Source of the DNA: Synechococcus sp. AG-673-A03
GTDB taxonomy: Bacteria > Cyanobacteriota > Cyanobacteriia > PCC-6307 > Cyanobiaceae
Assembly: GCA_003211275.1 (NCBI GenBank)
Contig: QCTE01000001.1
Location: 1-64,000, forward strand
Direction of reading: 5' to 3'
Length of the DNA stretch: 64,000 bases
Both the position numbers and the translations under genes were made by a program. Under the pieces are notes generated by a model. That model was not told the DNA's origin. It made no database searches and saw only the letters and a list, made by a program, of their open reading frames with translations. Positions 27,604-37,567 of the stretch are shown in pieces (position 1 is the stretch's first letter; each line of letters opens with the position of its first letter).

Positions 27604-29248
27604 TCTTGAGGTGCAGACCGGTGACATCCCTCACCAGAGTTGAACAACTTTCGAGACTCCATTGTTCAAGGCTGAGGTTCTGATTCACTCGCTCCGGCAC
27701 CAGCTCCAGAATCAGATCACTGCCTTTCACTGCGGCTTTCAACGTCTGAACCACCGGATCAGGTCGTCGATCCAGCGCAGCGGCCAAACGCAGTAACAAA
27801 GCCATCTCTGACACCGTCCTGCGATTGTCCCGGGTTTGAAGTGCCTGCCAGGACTCATGTCGCTTCTTGGGAAGACTGCGGCGGTGATAACGGGCGATGG
27901 CCGCGATCATCAGATGTTCGGATTCTGAATAACCCAGCAGCTCGCCATGGCGAATGAGATACCAGGAATGCTTGTGATAAGCACTCAGGTTGATGTGCTG
28001 ACCACAGGCATGAAGCATGGCCGCAGCCCAGAGGAGATCCCGGCCGGATCCGTCATCACGGTGCAAGGTCTTGTGGGTGCTGTCGTAGAGAGTGAGAGCG
28101 TGGCTGGCAACACGCTCGGCACGGGCCTGATTGACCGCAAAACGTTGCACCTGATGGACCACGGTGCGCTGGCGGATACTGCTCTGGAAACTGAAGCGGT
28201 CTTCGAGAAGGCCATGGCGCAGCATCCAATCCACGATCAGTCCTTCGCGCAAAGCCCGCTCGCTCAGAACCAATTCATCGACTCCGAGCATCTGCATGGT
28301 GGTTTGCAGGATGAGCGAACCCGGCACGATGATTTCCGCGCGCCGATCGTTGATGGCCGCCAGACCACGGCGCTGCTCCGGTGTCATCACGGCCAAACGG
28401 TCCACGACACGGTTCAGGCGCTGCCTTGAAACCTTGTAACCGTGCAGCTTGAGAGGTGGCCGGTCGTCTTCGCTGGCCGCCAACGCACCAATGGCCATTG
28501 CCGTGCCGCTGGTCGCAACAAGCACTGGTGTCTCTCCCGGCTTGATCCGTCGATGCACCTTGTCCACGGCCGGTTCCAGCGAGCCCTGGATGAACGCCTG
28601 CAGAAATGAGCGGCGTTGGGGAGGGATCGGATCATCCTTGACGAAATCCCGCTGAAGCCTCACAGCGCCGACGCGTGTGCTGGTGAGTGCGCGTGCATCC
28701 CGACCGTCGGCCAGGATCAGCTCCGTGGAGCCGCCGCCGATATCCAGCACCAAATGGGGACGATCGCCAAAGGGCATGCCTGACAACACTCCCAGGTAGA
28801 TCAGCCGTGCCTCCTCAGGGCCACTGACCAGATCCACATCCAGGTCGAGTTCATCTTTGATGGTTTGCAGAAAGTCCCTGCCGTTTGGAGCCTCTCGTAC
28901 AGCACTGGTCGCTGCGACAACGACCTGCTCCACCTGATGGCTCACAGCCAGCTCACGAAAACGGCGAAGGCTCTCCAACCCTCTGGTCATCGCTTCAGGA
29001 GTCAGTTCTCCTGTCTCAGGGTCTCTTTCCCCCAGACGGGTATTGGACTTTTCAGCAAGATCGATGCTGAAAGTTCCCAATGCCACATCCACCGAAGCCA
29101 CGAGCATGTGGGTGGAATTGGTGCCCACATCAATTGCAGCCACAGTCCTGACTTTTAGCGATCCGCCTGGGTCACGGTGCGATGACTGTTTCGCCGTCTG
29201 ATTTCTGGGGTCCACCGCGGCCGCTGGAGAAGACTCGGCACCTGACAT
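27587..29248 (-). CDS. ppx: Exopolyphosphatase (Ppx/GppA family)
   Basis: Degrades inorganic polyphosphate, or hydrolyses pppGpp in some members. About 553 residues from the ATG at 29248. ASKHA-fold motifs: AAIDVGTNSTHMLVASVDV, VVAATSAVREAPNG, VLDIGGGSTELILADGRD and LVATSGTAMAIGALAASED. A C-terminal HD-like helical domain (AAMLHACGQHINLSAYHKHS) completes the family's long form. The first 35 or so residues are not conserved. The start codon overlaps the alternative upstream start of the divergent ubiA frame. Confidence 0.95.
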   Translation of the reverse strand: MSGAESSPAAAVDPRNQTAKQSSHRDPGGSLKVRTVAAIDVGTNSTHMLVASVDVALGTFSIDLAEKSNTRLGERDPETGELTPEAMTRGLESLRRFRELAVSHQVEQVVVAATSAVREAPNGRDFLQTIKDELDLDVDLVSGPEEARLIYLGVLSGMPFGDRPHLVLDIGGGSTELILADGRDARALTSTRVGAVRLQRDFVKDDPIPPQRRSFLQAFIQGSLEPAVDKVHRRIKPGETPVLVATSGTAMAIGALAASEDDRPPLKLHGYKVSRQRLNRVVDRLAVMTPEQRRGLAAINDRRAEIIVPGSLILQTTMQMLGVDELVLSERALREGLIVDWMLRHGLLEDRFSFQSSIRQRTVVHQVQRFAVNQARAERVASHALTLYDSTHKTLHRDDGSGRDLLWAAAMLHACGQHINLSAYHKHSWYLIRHGELLGYSESEHLMIAAIARYHRRSLPKKRHESWQALQTRDNRRTVSEMALLLRLAAALDRRPDPVVQTLKAAVKGSDLILELVPERVNQNLSLEQWSLESCSTLVRDVTGLHLKIKVQD

Positions 29249-29375
29249 GGCGCACCGTGATGGAGACGAGCCCACTCTGCCATCGGTTCTACAGGCCGGG
29301 TCGCCGCTGATTAAGGTTCCCAAAATTCAAGCTTCGGGTTCTGCGCACGTGACTGGCACGACCTTTTCTCGCGTC

Positions 29376-30242
29376 ATGTCTCCCTGGGTGGCACTGCTGC
29401 GTTGGAACAAGCCAACTGGTCGCCTGATTCTTCTCGTGCCAGCCGGTTGGAGTTTGTGGCTCGCGCCAGACGCCCCTCCCCCCGCAGCACTGGTCGTGCA
29501 GATCCTGATCGGCGGCCTGGCCGTGAGCGGGGCCGGTTGCATCGCCAATGACCTCTGGGACCAGAGGATTGACAGAGAGGTCGAACGCACACGCCAACGT
29601 CCCCTTGCCAGTGGTGCACTGAACCGGAGCCAGGCGACAGCTGGGCTCGTGCTGCTGCTGGCTCTATCCCTTGGGGTCGTGCTCAGCTTGTCGTCCCAGA
29701 TGCTGATCTGCCTGCAACTGGCCGTCCTAGCCCTTCCGCCGATCCTGATCTACCCATCCGCAAAGCGCTGGTTCCCATTCCCTCAGGCACTGCTGGCGAT
29801 CTGCTGGGGCTTCGCGGTGCTGATCCCCTGGGCGGCGTTCACAGGCGGCATCACCGCGTCGATCCCACTGATCGGCTGCTGGTTCTCCACCCTGTGCTGG
29901 ACCTTCAGCTTCGACACGGTTTACGCCATGGCCGACCGTCCGGATGACGCGCGGCTCGGCCTGCGCAGCAGCGCATTGACTCTCGGACGCAACGCCATCC
30001 GAACCGTTCGAGCGGGATATGGGCTGACAGCAGCATCCCTAGCCATCGCCGCTGCAGCAGCTGATGTAGGGAGCGTGTTCTGGCCCTTCTGGGTGATTGC
30101 CACCATTGGTTTGTGGCGCTCCACACAAACCCTGCGAGCCAGTGAACAACAGCCAGCAGCGGCCTACGCCCGCCATTTCGGACGTCAGGTCCAGATCGGT
30201 ACGTTGCTGCTCATCGGCCTTGTGCTTTCACGTCTGGTCTGA
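29376..30242 (+). CDS. ubiA: UbiA-family prenyltransferase (4-hydroxybenzoate type)
   Basis: Integral membrane enzyme that probably attaches the solanesyl chain to 4-hydroxybenzoate in plastoquinone synthesis. About 288 residues from the ATG at 29376 (SPWVALLRWNKPTGRLILLV), preferred over the frame's ATG at 29247. Prenyl-diphosphate motifs: CIANDLWDQRIDREVERTRQ and DTVYAMADRPDD. Eight or nine membrane segments. Divergent from ppx and overlapping the next gene by a TGATG junction. Confidence 0.92.
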   Translation: MSPWVALLRWNKPTGRLILLVPAGWSLWLAPDAPPPAALVVQILIGGLAVSGAGCIANDLWDQRIDREVERTRQRPLASGALNRSQATAGLVLLLALSLGVVLSLSSQMLICLQLAVLALPPILIYPSAKRWFPFPQALLAICWGFAVLIPWAAFTGGITASIPLIGCWFSTLCWTFSFDTVYAMADRPDDARLGLRSSALTLGRNAIRTVRAGYGLTAASLAIAAAAADVGSVFWPFWVIATIGLWRSTQTLRASEQQPAAAYARHFGRQVQIGTLLLIGLVLSRLV

Positions 30243-31159
30243 TGCCGCAATCCGAACATCTCTGGTCATTGCCGAGTCCCTTGCAGGTGGGCGACAGCGT
30301 CACCATTGCCGCTCCAAGCTCGGCAATCTGCGATGAATCCAGCCTGCATGCAGGGATCGCCGTGCTCGAGGCATGGGGGCTGACAGTGAACACCCCGACC
30401 TGCCTGGGGCGGCACTGGGGCTACCTAGCAGGGCGCGACAGCGAACGATCCAGCGATCTGTCTGCTCACGAGGGGAGCCCTCTGCTGGCATGTGCCCGAG
30501 GGGGCTGGGGAGCCGCCCGTCTTCTGGAGCACGCCGTTCCCTGGAAAAAGGGATGGTTTCTTGGGTTCTCCGATGTCACAGCCTTGCTCTGCAGCCGCAT
30601 GGCGAGAGGCTTTGGAGGCGGCATCCATGGACCATTGGTCACAACGCTGGCTGGCGAACCTGCCTGGAGCCAACAGCGTCTTCATGATCTGCTGTTTGGG
30701 CATTCAGTTGCGTCCCTTCAGGGGACGAGCTGGGCTGGAGGCATGGGATCCGGCCCATTGATCACAGTGAATCTCACCGTGGCATCCCACCTGCTCGGCA
30801 GCCGTCACCTACCCGATCTGCGTGGAGCAATCCTGGTGATCGAAGACGTGGGAGAAGCCCCGTACCGCCTTGATCGGATGCTCACCCACTGGCGGCTGGT
30901 GGGCGCTCTCCAAAATCTGGCAGGCCTTGCATTCGGTCGATTCAGCGGTTGCGACGACGCAGAGAACAGCGATCCAGCTCACACGTTCAGCCTGGAGCAG
31001 GTTTTGCGAGACCGCACTCAGGGCCTGGGGTGTCCTGTGGTTGCGGATTTACCCGTGGGTCACGGGAATGGAGGCAATGCGGCTCTGCCAATGGGCGTTC
31101 GCGCCCATTTGGATGGCATCAACGCCACCTTGACACTGGAGCCACCGACTCAACGCTGA
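30242..31159 (+). CDS. LD-carboxypeptidase, peptidase family S66
   Basis: 305 residues. The catalytic Ser region is [16 protein letters not shown], the Glu lies in [17 protein letters not shown] and the His in [20 protein letters not shown]; together these are the S66 Ser-Glu-His triad. The family trims the terminal D-Ala from peptidoglycan tetrapeptides (LdcA) or detoxifies microcin C7 (MccF); which is not decided here. No signal peptide, so it is likely cytosolic. Start overlaps the ubiA stop; the end overlaps the convergent ispD by 10 bp. Confidence 0.9.
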   Translation: MPQSEHLWSLPSPLQVGDSVTIAAPSSAICDESSLHAGIAVLEAWGLTVNTPTCLGRHWGYLAGRDSERSSDLSAHEGSPLLACARGGWGAARLLEHAVPWKKGWFLGFSDVTALLCSRMARGFGGGIHGPLVTTLAGEPAWSQQRLHDLLFGHSVASLQGTSWAGGMGSGPLITVNLTVASHLLGSRHLPDLRGAILVIEDVGEAPYRLDRMLTHWRLVGALQNLAGLAFGRFSGCDDAENSDPAHTFSLEQVLRDRTQGLGCPVVADLPVGHGNGGNAALPMGVRAHLDGINATLTLEPPTQR

Positions 31160-31821
31160 GCGAGCACAGCCTCCGCCACGGTGAGATCGAACGGCGTGGT
31201 GACCTTGATGTTGGCGGGACCAGCATCCAGCACCCTGACTGGCCATCCCAGGCGTTCAAACAATGAGGCATCGTCAGTGACCGACCAACCGAGGGCCCTG
31301 GCCTGTGCATGGCCTTCACGCAGAGCAGCAACAGCAAAACCCTGGGGCGTCTGAGCGGCCCAAAGCTCAGCCCGATCTGGTGTTTCAGCGATGAGTCCCC
31401 CTCCATCCACACGCTTGATCGTGTCGGTGACCGGTGTCGCAGCGATCACCGCATCACCACCAAGAACCGCTGCAGCGCAGAGGTTGAACAGGCTGGGATC
31501 AATCAGACAGCGGGCACCGTCATGGATCAGAACATGCCGCGCATCCCCGGGTAGTGCGACCAAGCCTCGCTCCACCGATTCCTGGCGTGTGCTGCCACCT
31601 TCGATCCAGGCAACAGGCTTGGTCGCTCCCTGCAGAAGGGGGGCAATCTCGTCCTGATCGGCAGGCTGACCGATCACGCCGATCCAAGCGATGGCTTCAG
31701 CCGCAAACGCCGACTCCAGAGTCCAGGCGAGCAGCGGCCTGCCCCGAAGCATGAGCAGCAGTTTGTTGCGATCAGCTCCCATGCGCCGGCCGCTGCCAGC
31801 TGCGGCAATCAACAGATGCAC
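31150..31821 (-). CDS. ispD: 2-C-methyl-D-erythritol 4-phosphate cytidylyltransferase
   Basis: MEP-pathway enzyme forming CDP-ME for carotenoid, chlorophyll and quinone side chains. 223 residues from the GTG at 31821, preferred because AGGAG lies 6 bp upstream and the family begins immediately before [20 protein letters not shown]; an ATG at 31860 gives a non-conserved extension. Further marks are [19 protein letters not shown] and [16 protein letters not shown] and [10 protein letters not shown]. Converges on the LD-carboxypeptidase. Confidence 0.95.
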   Translation of the reverse strand: MHLLIAAAGSGRRMGADRNKLLLMLRGRPLLAWTLESAFAAEAIAWIGVIGQPADQDEIAPLLQGATKPVAWIEGGSTRQESVERGLVALPGDARHVLIHDGARCLIDPSLFNLCAAAVLGGDAVIAATPVTDTIKRVDGGGLIAETPDRAELWAAQTPQGFAVAALREGHAQARALGWSVTDDASLFERLGWPVRVLDAGPANIKVTTPFDLTVAEAVLAQR

Positions 31822-31893
31822 AAGCGACTCCTGCTGCCAGCAGTCTGAAACGGCCTCCATACAATCAGCTCGCACCACCTGTGCTGCTGGTTC

Positions 31894-32724
31894 ATGCGCG
31901 TTCTCGCTCTCAGCCCCGGAAGCCTTCAGCAACAGCTCGAGCGCCTGCCGGCTCTCGCTGCTGCCGCTGATCAGCTTGAGGCCAGCCTCCAGGTGGCCTG
32001 CGATCCATCCCATCGCGGGCTATGGACCATGCTTCCGGCGGTGAAGAAAGTGATTCCCTTCCCGTTCGAGGCGGATCCGAATCTCTCGGATTGGGCCAAT
32101 CTTCTCGGCCTGGTCAGAGAACCTGACTTCCAGGCCTGCCTCAATTTCGCCACCGGAAGGCAGGTGAATTTAATGCTGTCAATGAGCCATATCCCGATGC
32201 GGGTCGCCACGGAAGGCTTCGCCAGTACGGCCTCAGCCACGGTGGAAGCAGGCTGGACGCCACAGAAGCTTGAAGTGTTTCTGTCCCCCATGGGCGTTTC
32301 TCTCAATGCCGATGCCTTCCGACTCAGCCTGCCTGCGGATGCCATGGAAAAAGCCCGCAGTGCTCAGCCATCAGGGGATGGCCCGCTGCTGTTGCTAGCC
32401 CCCGGCGCATTCCCTGGTGACTGGCCTCAGGAACGCTGGGCGTCACTCCCGGAGACCATCCGCAACAAGCTGCCCCAGTTGCGCAGCCTTGTTCTGCCGA
32501 GCAACATGCCTGTCGCTGAGCGAGCCGCTGCCGTGGCCTGCGCTGATGTCGTGCTCAGCAGTTGTTCCCTGACCCAGTTGATGGCCACCTACTGCGGGCT
32601 GCCTCTGGTTGCCTTAGGCGCCAAAGCGGACCAGCTTCCGGAAAGAGAGATGATTCGCAGACTTGATCGCGAGGATCTGTCCTCACTCACAGTCTCCGAA
32701 GTCATGCAAGCTCTCGGCTTCTGA
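31894..32724 (+). CDS. GT9-like (heptosyltransferase-family) glycosyltransferase
   Basis: 276 residues. The C-terminal half holds [20 protein letters not shown], a typical GT-B nucleotide-sugar site of the heptosyltransferase family, then [20 protein letters not shown] and [14 protein letters not shown]. The N-terminal acceptor domain is poorly conserved and short. In this branch the usual DTG of the family is replaced by SSCS, so enzymatic activity is uncertain. Its stop overlaps the start of the K+ channel gene by one base (TGATG), suggesting coupling. Confidence 0.75.
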   Translation: MRVLALSPGSLQQQLERLPALAAAADQLEASLQVACDPSHRGLWTMLPAVKKVIPFPFEADPNLSDWANLLGLVREPDFQACLNFATGRQVNLMLSMSHIPMRVATEGFASTASATVEAGWTPQKLEVFLSPMGVSLNADAFRLSLPADAMEKARSAQPSGDGPLLLLAPGAFPGDWPQERWASLPETIRNKLPQLRSLVLPSNMPVAERAAAVACADVVLSSCSLTQLMATYCGLPLVALGAKADQLPEREMIRRLDREDLSSLTVSEVMQALGF

Positions 32725-33824
32725 TGATGCGGTCCCGGCGGAGCAGACGACACGCTCTGCTCAGTGGCCGTAGCCGTCAACTGAGACACCTCGCACGACC
32801 CTGGTTGCTGCCCGGTCTGGCACTAACCGCGTTGGTCCTCGGCGGAGCCATCGGTTACCGAATCACCGAAGGATGGGATTGGGGGGATTGCCTCTGGATG
32901 GTGCTGATCACGATCAGCACCATTGGTTACGGAGAAGTGGAGCCTCTATCCCAGCCAGGGCGGTTGGTCACGGTGTTGATCATTGCCGGAGGACTGCTGG
33001 TTGTTCAGCTCTCGATTCAGCGCGTGCTGGGGTTGTCAGAATCCGGATACTTCCGTCAGGTGCGGGAGCTGAGGTTTCGCCGGATGCTGCGGCGCATGCA
33101 AGACCACGTCATTCTTTGCGGCTACGGCAGGATCGGTCGTGAGATCGGTGAGCAGCTGCTCCTCGAACAAGCACCGGTGCTCGTGGTCGAACTTGACCCC
33201 TTGCGAAAACAAGCCGCTGAAGAACGCGGACTCAAGGTGCTCCAGGCCGACGCCACCCTGGACGAAACCTTGATGGAGGCAGGGCTCGATCGTTGCCGAA
33301 GCCTGGTGACCGCACTACCGAGCAATGCAGCGAATCTCTACGTGATCCTGAGCGCTCGGGGACTTGAGCAGCGCTGTCGTCTGATCGCGCGGGCTGACAG
33401 CGAGGAAGCAGCGGCGAAACTTGAACTGGCAGGCGCCAGTGTGGTGGTGAGTCCTTACGTGGCCGGGGGTCGGCTGATGGCGACGACGGCCCTGCGACCA
33501 CTGGCGGTCGACTTCACGGATCTACTGGCGGGATCCGACTGCGAAATCGAAGAATTCCGCCTCAGTCAAGACCCCCTATTGATGAGTCAGATCGCCCACC
33601 GCAGCCTGCAGGACCTTGACTTGGCACGACGCACCGGCGCCATGGTGCTCGCCATCCGTGACAACAACACCCTGTTGGCCAATCCCAATGGCGAAGTCAG
33701 CTTGGCACCGGGGCAGATGCTTGTGGTGATGGGAAGCAAGCAGCAACTGCAAGATCTTCGTCAAATTCTTGGCGATGCCATTGATGCGGTGGAAACGATG
33801 CGAGGTATGCAAACGAATGAATAA
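32724..33824 (+). CDS. Two-helix potassium channel with RCK (TrkA) domain
   Basis: 366 residues. A basic start and a first helix (LLPGLALTALVLGGAIGYRI) are followed by the pore loop and the selectivity filter ISTIGYGEVEP, then a second helix (VTVLIIAGGLLVVQLSI). The cytosolic TrkA-N/RCK domain starts at HVILCGYGRIGREIGEQLLL (NAD-type glycine motif) and a TrkA-C domain follows (FRLSQDPLLMSQIAHRSLQD). The layout resembles MthK-type channels, with homotetramers and a gating ring. Ligand not predicted. Confidence 0.93.
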   Translation: MMRSRRSRRHALLSGRSRQLRHLARPWLLPGLALTALVLGGAIGYRITEGWDWGDCLWMVLITISTIGYGEVEPLSQPGRLVTVLIIAGGLLVVQLSIQRVLGLSESGYFRQVRELRFRRMLRRMQDHVILCGYGRIGREIGEQLLLEQAPVLVVELDPLRKQAAEERGLKVLQADATLDETLMEAGLDRCRSLVTALPSNAANLYVILSARGLEQRCRLIARADSEEAAAKLELAGASVVVSPYVAGGRLMATTALRPLAVDFTDLLAGSDCEIEEFRLSQDPLLMSQIAHRSLQDLDLARRTGAMVLAIRDNNTLLANPNGEVSLAPGQMLVVMGSKQQLQDLRQILGDAIDAVETMRGMQTNE

Positions 33825-33871
33825 AAGCTGATCCTGCAGGTCCGTACGATCAGCCGATCACAGGTCCTTGC

Positions 33872-34624
33872 ATGAGCAGCATCCGCACCCTTGATGGCCA
33901 GATCGCTCTGGTGACTGGCGCCAGCCGAGGAATCGGTCGCGCCGTTGCCCTCGCCCTGGCTGAGGCCGGTGCGGAAGTGGTCGTGAACTATTCCAGCTCA
34001 CCTGATGCAGCCGATGCGGTGGTCAGTGCGATTAAGGAAGCTGGTGGTCAGGCCTATGCCCTTCAAGCCAACGTTGCCGACGAGGAAGCTGTCAACGGTC
34101 TGATCAAGTCCGTGATCGAGCGGAGTGGCCGGATCGACGTCTTGGTCAATAACGCTGGCATCACCCGCGACGGTCTGCTGATGCGGATGAAGACCGAAGA
34201 CTGGCAAGCCGTCATCAATCTGAACTTGAGTGGTGTCTTCCTCTGCACCAGGGCCGTGACCCGACCAATGCTCAAGCAAAAAAGTGGGCGGATCGTCAAC
34301 ATCACCTCTGTCGTGGGCTTGATGGGCAACGCTGGACAGTCCAATTACGCCGCAGCTAAAGCCGGCGTCGTGGGGTTCACCAGAAGCACCGCCAAGGAGA
34401 TGGCCAGCCGTGGCATCACCGTGAATGCCGTGGCTCCGGGCTTCATCTCCACCGACATGACCAAGAACCTGGATGCGGAAGGCATTCTCGCGGCCATCCC
34501 CCTGGGTCAATTCGGAACCCCGGAACAGGTGGCCGGGGCTGTGCGCTTTCTGGCAGCTGACCCTGCTGCGGCCTATATCACCGGTCAGGTTCTGCAGGTT
34601 GACGGCGGCATGGTGATGGGCTGA
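33872..34624 (+). CDS. fabG: 3-oxoacyl-[acyl-carrier-protein] reductase
   Basis: NADPH-dependent reductase of fatty-acid elongation. 250 residues, the standard length. Motifs: LVTGASRGIGRAVALALAEA, VLVNNAGITRDGLLMRMKTE, catalytic NITSVVGLMGNAGQSNYAAA with Y-x3-K, and AVAPGFISTDMT. The start is ATG at 33872, 48 bp after the channel gene. Confidence 0.96.
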   Translation: MSSIRTLDGQIALVTGASRGIGRAVALALAEAGAEVVVNYSSSPDAADAVVSAIKEAGGQAYALQANVADEEAVNGLIKSVIERSGRIDVLVNNAGITRDGLLMRMKTEDWQAVINLNLSGVFLCTRAVTRPMLKQKSGRIVNITSVVGLMGNAGQSNYAAAKAGVVGFTRSTAKEMASRGITVNAVAPGFISTDMTKNLDAEGILAAIPLGQFGTPEQVAGAVRFLAADPAAAYITGQVLQVDGGMVMG

Positions 34625-34649
34625 ACAAGGTCAGCTTCGGCCTGCTGCA

Positions 34650-34826
34650 TCAAGGCTCAAGAGGCTGGCCCAGTTGATCCCTCAGTTTGCGGATCCGCTG
34701 CAGCAATCTGAATCTGCGGCTGCGCTCTGTTGCGGTGAGAAAGATCCGCAACGGCACGTAGACCAAGGCCATGATTCCGGCAAAACCGGCCAGCAGAACA
34801 AAGAACAGCGCTCCTGAATTGGCCAT
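34650..34826 (-). CDS. Small membrane protein (58 aa)
   Basis: Too short for many gene finders: MANSGALFFVLLAGFAGIMA, a second segment (LVYVPLRIFLTATERSRR) and a basic C-terminus (RLLQRIRKLRDQLGQ). One or two hydrophobic segments and the basic tail look like a thylakoid or plasma membrane protein of cyanobacteria. Function unknown. It is divergent from the groEL gene, which starts 130 bp away, and converges on fabG. Confidence 0.7.
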   Translation of the reverse strand: MANSGALFFVLLAGFAGIMALVYVPLRIFLTATERSRRFRLLQRIRKLRDQLGQPLEP

Positions 34827-34955
34827 GGCTCAACGCTAACGAGCGCAACCCGCTCCAGCAGACATCAGCACCCGATGATTCGGCTTTCCCCACTTCCAGC
34901 AGGGAGTCAAGAGTCCTGTCGTTGTGGGACATTGACGAGCGGGTAAGTGTCGATC

Positions 34956-36617
34956 ATGGCCAAGCTTCTCAGTTTTTCGGATGAATCCCGCGCTTCGCTG
35001 GAGCGGGGGATGAATGCTCTCGCCGATGCAGTGCGCGTCACCATCGGCCCACGCGGTCGCAATGTGGTGCTTGAGAAGTCATTCGGAGCACCCGACATCA
35101 TTAATGACGGCGACACGATTGCGAAGGAGATCGAGCTCGAGGATCCCTTCGAAAACATTGGCGCCAAACTGATCCAGCAGGTGGCGTCCAAGACCAAAGA
35201 CAAAGCCGGAGATGGCACCACCACAGCAACCGTGCTGGCGCAAGCCATGGTGGAGGAAGGTCTGCGAAACACGGCAGCCGGAGCCAGCCCAATCGAACTT
35301 CGCCGTGGCATGGAAGCGGCGGTTGAACACGTGGTCAAAGGTCTGGCGGAGCGAAGCCAGAACGTCAGCGGAGATGCCATCCGTCAGGTGGCCACGGTCA
35401 GCGCCGGCGGCGATGACGAGGTGGGTCAGATGGTCAAAGAAGCGATGGACAAGGTCAGCGTCGATGGAGTGATCACCGTCGAAGAATCCAAATCGCTGGC
35501 CACTGAGCTCGATGTCACTGAAGGCATGGCCTTCGACCGTGGCTACAGCTCCCCTTATTTCGTCACCGACGGCGACCGCCAGATCTGCGAATTTGACAAC
35601 GCACTGTTGTTGCTCACTGACCGCAAGGTGAGTGCAGTGGCCGACCTGGTGCCGGTGCTGGAAGCCGTTCAGCAGTCCGGTTCTCCCCTGGTGGTTCTGG
35701 CCGAAGAGGTGGACGGGGAAGCTCTGGCCACTCTGGTGGTGAACAAAAACCGTGGCGTTCTGCAGGTCGCTGCTGTTCGCGCTCCATCATTTGGTGAGCG
35801 CCGTAAAGCTGCACTGGCAGACATCGCCATCCTCACCGGCGGCACAGTGATTAGCGAAGACCGGGCGATGACCCTCGAGAAGGTCACACTCGCCGATCTC
35901 GGCCGCGCCCGCAGAATCACAATCAGCAAGGAAAGCACCACGATCGTCGCCGGCGAGGAAAGCCGAGATGCAGTGGCTGAGCGTGTGTCCTCCATTCGGC
36001 GTGAACTCGACAACACCGAGTCGGAGTACGACAGGGAAAAGCTCACCGAACGCATTGCCAAACTCGCTGGTGGCGTTGCCGTGATCAAGGTGGGAGCGCC
36101 CACCGAAACCGAGCTCAAAAACCGCAAACTGCGCATCGAGGATGCCCTGAATGCCACCAGAGCCGCCGTTGAGGAGGGAATTGTTGCTGGGGGTGGCTCC
36201 ACATTGCTGCAACTGGCAGGAACTCTTGATTCCGTTGCTGCTGAGCTGCAAGGAGATCAGCGAACGGGCGTGGAGATTGTCCAGCGAGCCCTGAGTGCTC
36301 CCCTCAAGCAGATCGCCATCAATGCCGGCGCCAACGGGGATATCGTCGTTGAGCAGGTTCAACGCTCTGGCCAAGGCTTCAATGCCGAGACCGGCAATTA
36401 CGAGGATCTGCTGCAAGCGGGCATCCTTGATGCCTCCAAGGTGGTTCGCCTTGGACTTCAGGACGCTGTTTCGATTGCATCACTGCTGATCACCACTGAA
36501 GTGGTTGTGGCTGACAAACCTGAGCCTCCTGCTCCGCCAGCAGCCGGTGGGGATCCCATGGGGGGCATGGGCGGTATGGGTGGCATGGGCGGCATGGGCA
36601 TGCCCGGGATGATGTAA
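34956..36617 (+). CDS. groL: 60 kDa chaperonin GroEL (not in a groES operon)
   Basis: 553 residues from the ATG at 34956. The chaperonin ATPase motifs are intact: [59 protein letters not shown], and the C-terminal GGM repeats ([14 protein letters not shown]). No groES precedes it: the upstream gene is on the other strand. Cyanobacteria commonly have one groEL with groES and a second monocistronic copy; this is the second arrangement. A CIRCE-type inverted repeat was not seen upstream. The expected heat-shock control cannot be confirmed. Confidence 0.96.
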   Translation: MAKLLSFSDESRASLERGMNALADAVRVTIGPRGRNVVLEKSFGAPDIINDGDTIAKEIELEDPFENIGAKLIQQVASKTKDKAGDGTTTATVLAQAMVEEGLRNTAAGASPIELRRGMEAAVEHVVKGLAERSQNVSGDAIRQVATVSAGGDDEVGQMVKEAMDKVSVDGVITVEESKSLATELDVTEGMAFDRGYSSPYFVTDGDRQICEFDNALLLLTDRKVSAVADLVPVLEAVQQSGSPLVVLAEEVDGEALATLVVNKNRGVLQVAAVRAPSFGERRKAALADIAILTGGTVISEDRAMTLEKVTLADLGRARRITISKESTTIVAGEESRDAVAERVSSIRRELDNTESEYDREKLTERIAKLAGGVAVIKVGAPTETELKNRKLRIEDALNATRAAVEEGIVAGGGSTLLQLAGTLDSVAAELQGDQRTGVEIVQRALSAPLKQIAINAGANGDIVVEQVQRSGQGFNAETGNYEDLLQAGILDASKVVRLGLQDAVSIASLLITTEVVVADKPEPPAPPAAGGDPMGGMGGMGGMGGMGMPGMM

Positions 36618-36643
36618 AGCCGCCAACGCGCGCCTCGTTCTGC

Positions 36644-36826
36644 TCAAAGAGTCTGAACCAGGCGTGCGTGAATCCGACAAACTGCCAGCGCTTCCCGCGG
36701 CGGCTTGCTGCAGAGGTGGCCCAACTCTCTGTTGAGAGCCTGGAGCTCACCCATCGGTAAACCTGCAACAGGCAAAGCAAGAACCAGCCCGCCGACCATC
36801 GCAGGCAGGGAAATCAGGCGCAACAT
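36644..36826 (-). CDS. Small exported hypothetical protein (60 aa)
   Basis: 60 residues: a hydrophobic N-terminus (LISLPAMVGGLVLALPVAG) that looks like a signal peptide, and a short mature part LQALNRELGHLCSKPPREAL AVCRIH, with two cysteines (HLCSK, AVCRI) that may pair. It sits between groEL and nanE on the minus strand, 18 bp downstream of nanE, and may be cotranscribed with nanE. Function unknown. Confidence 0.6.
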   Translation of the reverse strand: MLRLISLPAMVGGLVLALPVAGLPMGELQALNRELGHLCSKPPREALAVCRIHARLVQTL

Positions 36827-36844
36827 CGCCGAGTCTCGCGAGAC

Positions 36845-37561
36845 TCATTTAGTCTGCCCTTTCAAGTGCCGGCAGTAAGCCGCCACCTGGAGATCAACAC
36901 CGGTGATGGCTGTCCCAACAACCACCGCATCTGCTCCCCTATCCATGGCATCAGCTGCGGTCACAGCCGAAGCAATGCCTCCCTCGCACACCAAAAGGGT
37001 TGAAGAAGGAAGCTGGTCTCTCAAAGGATGCAACAGGTTCATGGCCGGCGGAGAGAGCTGAGCGGTGTCTTCCGTGTAGCCAAACAGAGTCGTCCCGACC
37101 CAATCGCATCCCAGAGCCGCAGCCCTCAGGCCGTTTTCAACACTGTCGACATCCGCCATCAGAGTTGCACCGAATTCTGTTCTCGCTTGTTGGATCAGCA
37201 ACTCAAGCTCTTGGCCCGAGGGCCGCTTGCGAGCGGTTGCGTCCAGCGCAATCACATCGGCACCAGCAGCCCAGACAGCTCTGATCTCCTCCCAACGAGG
37301 CGTGATATAGACCGAACTATCGGGAAAAGAGCGTTTCCACAGACCCACGATCAGAGCATCCGGACAACGCTCCCGAACAGCTCCGATGTGCTCAGGACTC
37401 TCCAGCCTGACCCCTATGGCACCGTTGCGAAGACTGGCTTCGGCCATGGCGGCGATCACATCGGGATGACGCATGGGAGAACCCTCTGGAGCTTGAACCG
37501 AAACGATCAAGCCGCCCTGAAGATGATGCCGGGACAAGCGATTCTCGGAAGAGCCGACCAT
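36845..37561 (-). CDS. nanE: N-acetylmannosamine-6-phosphate 2-epimerase
   Basis: TIM-barrel enzyme interconverting ManNAc-6-P and GlcNAc-6-P. 238 residues, normal length: LQGGLIVSVQAPEGSPMRHP, GAIGVRLESPEHIGAV, DSSVYITPRWEEI, GADVIALDATARKRP, LMADVDSVENGLRAAALGCD and ADAVVVGTAITGVD. No other sialic acid genes are in the window, so it may act in amino sugar salvage. It is 6 bp after the Pro-rich hypothetical gene on the same strand. Confidence 0.93.
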   Translation of the reverse strand: MVGSSENRLSRHHLQGGLIVSVQAPEGSPMRHPDVIAAMAEASLRNGAIGVRLESPEHIGAVRERCPDALIVGLWKRSFPDSSVYITPRWEEIRAVWAAGADVIALDATARKRPSGQELELLIQQARTEFGATLMADVDSVENGLRAAALGCDWVGTTLFGYTEDTAQLSPPAMNLLHPLRDQLPSSTLLVCEGGIASAVTAADAMDRGADAVVVGTAITGVDLQVAAYCRHLKGQTK

Positions 37562-37567
37562 GAGGCC

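Noticed and set aside
34830-34955. Possible CIRCE element upstream of groEL
   Set aside because: No TTAGCACTC/GAGTGCTAA arms found.
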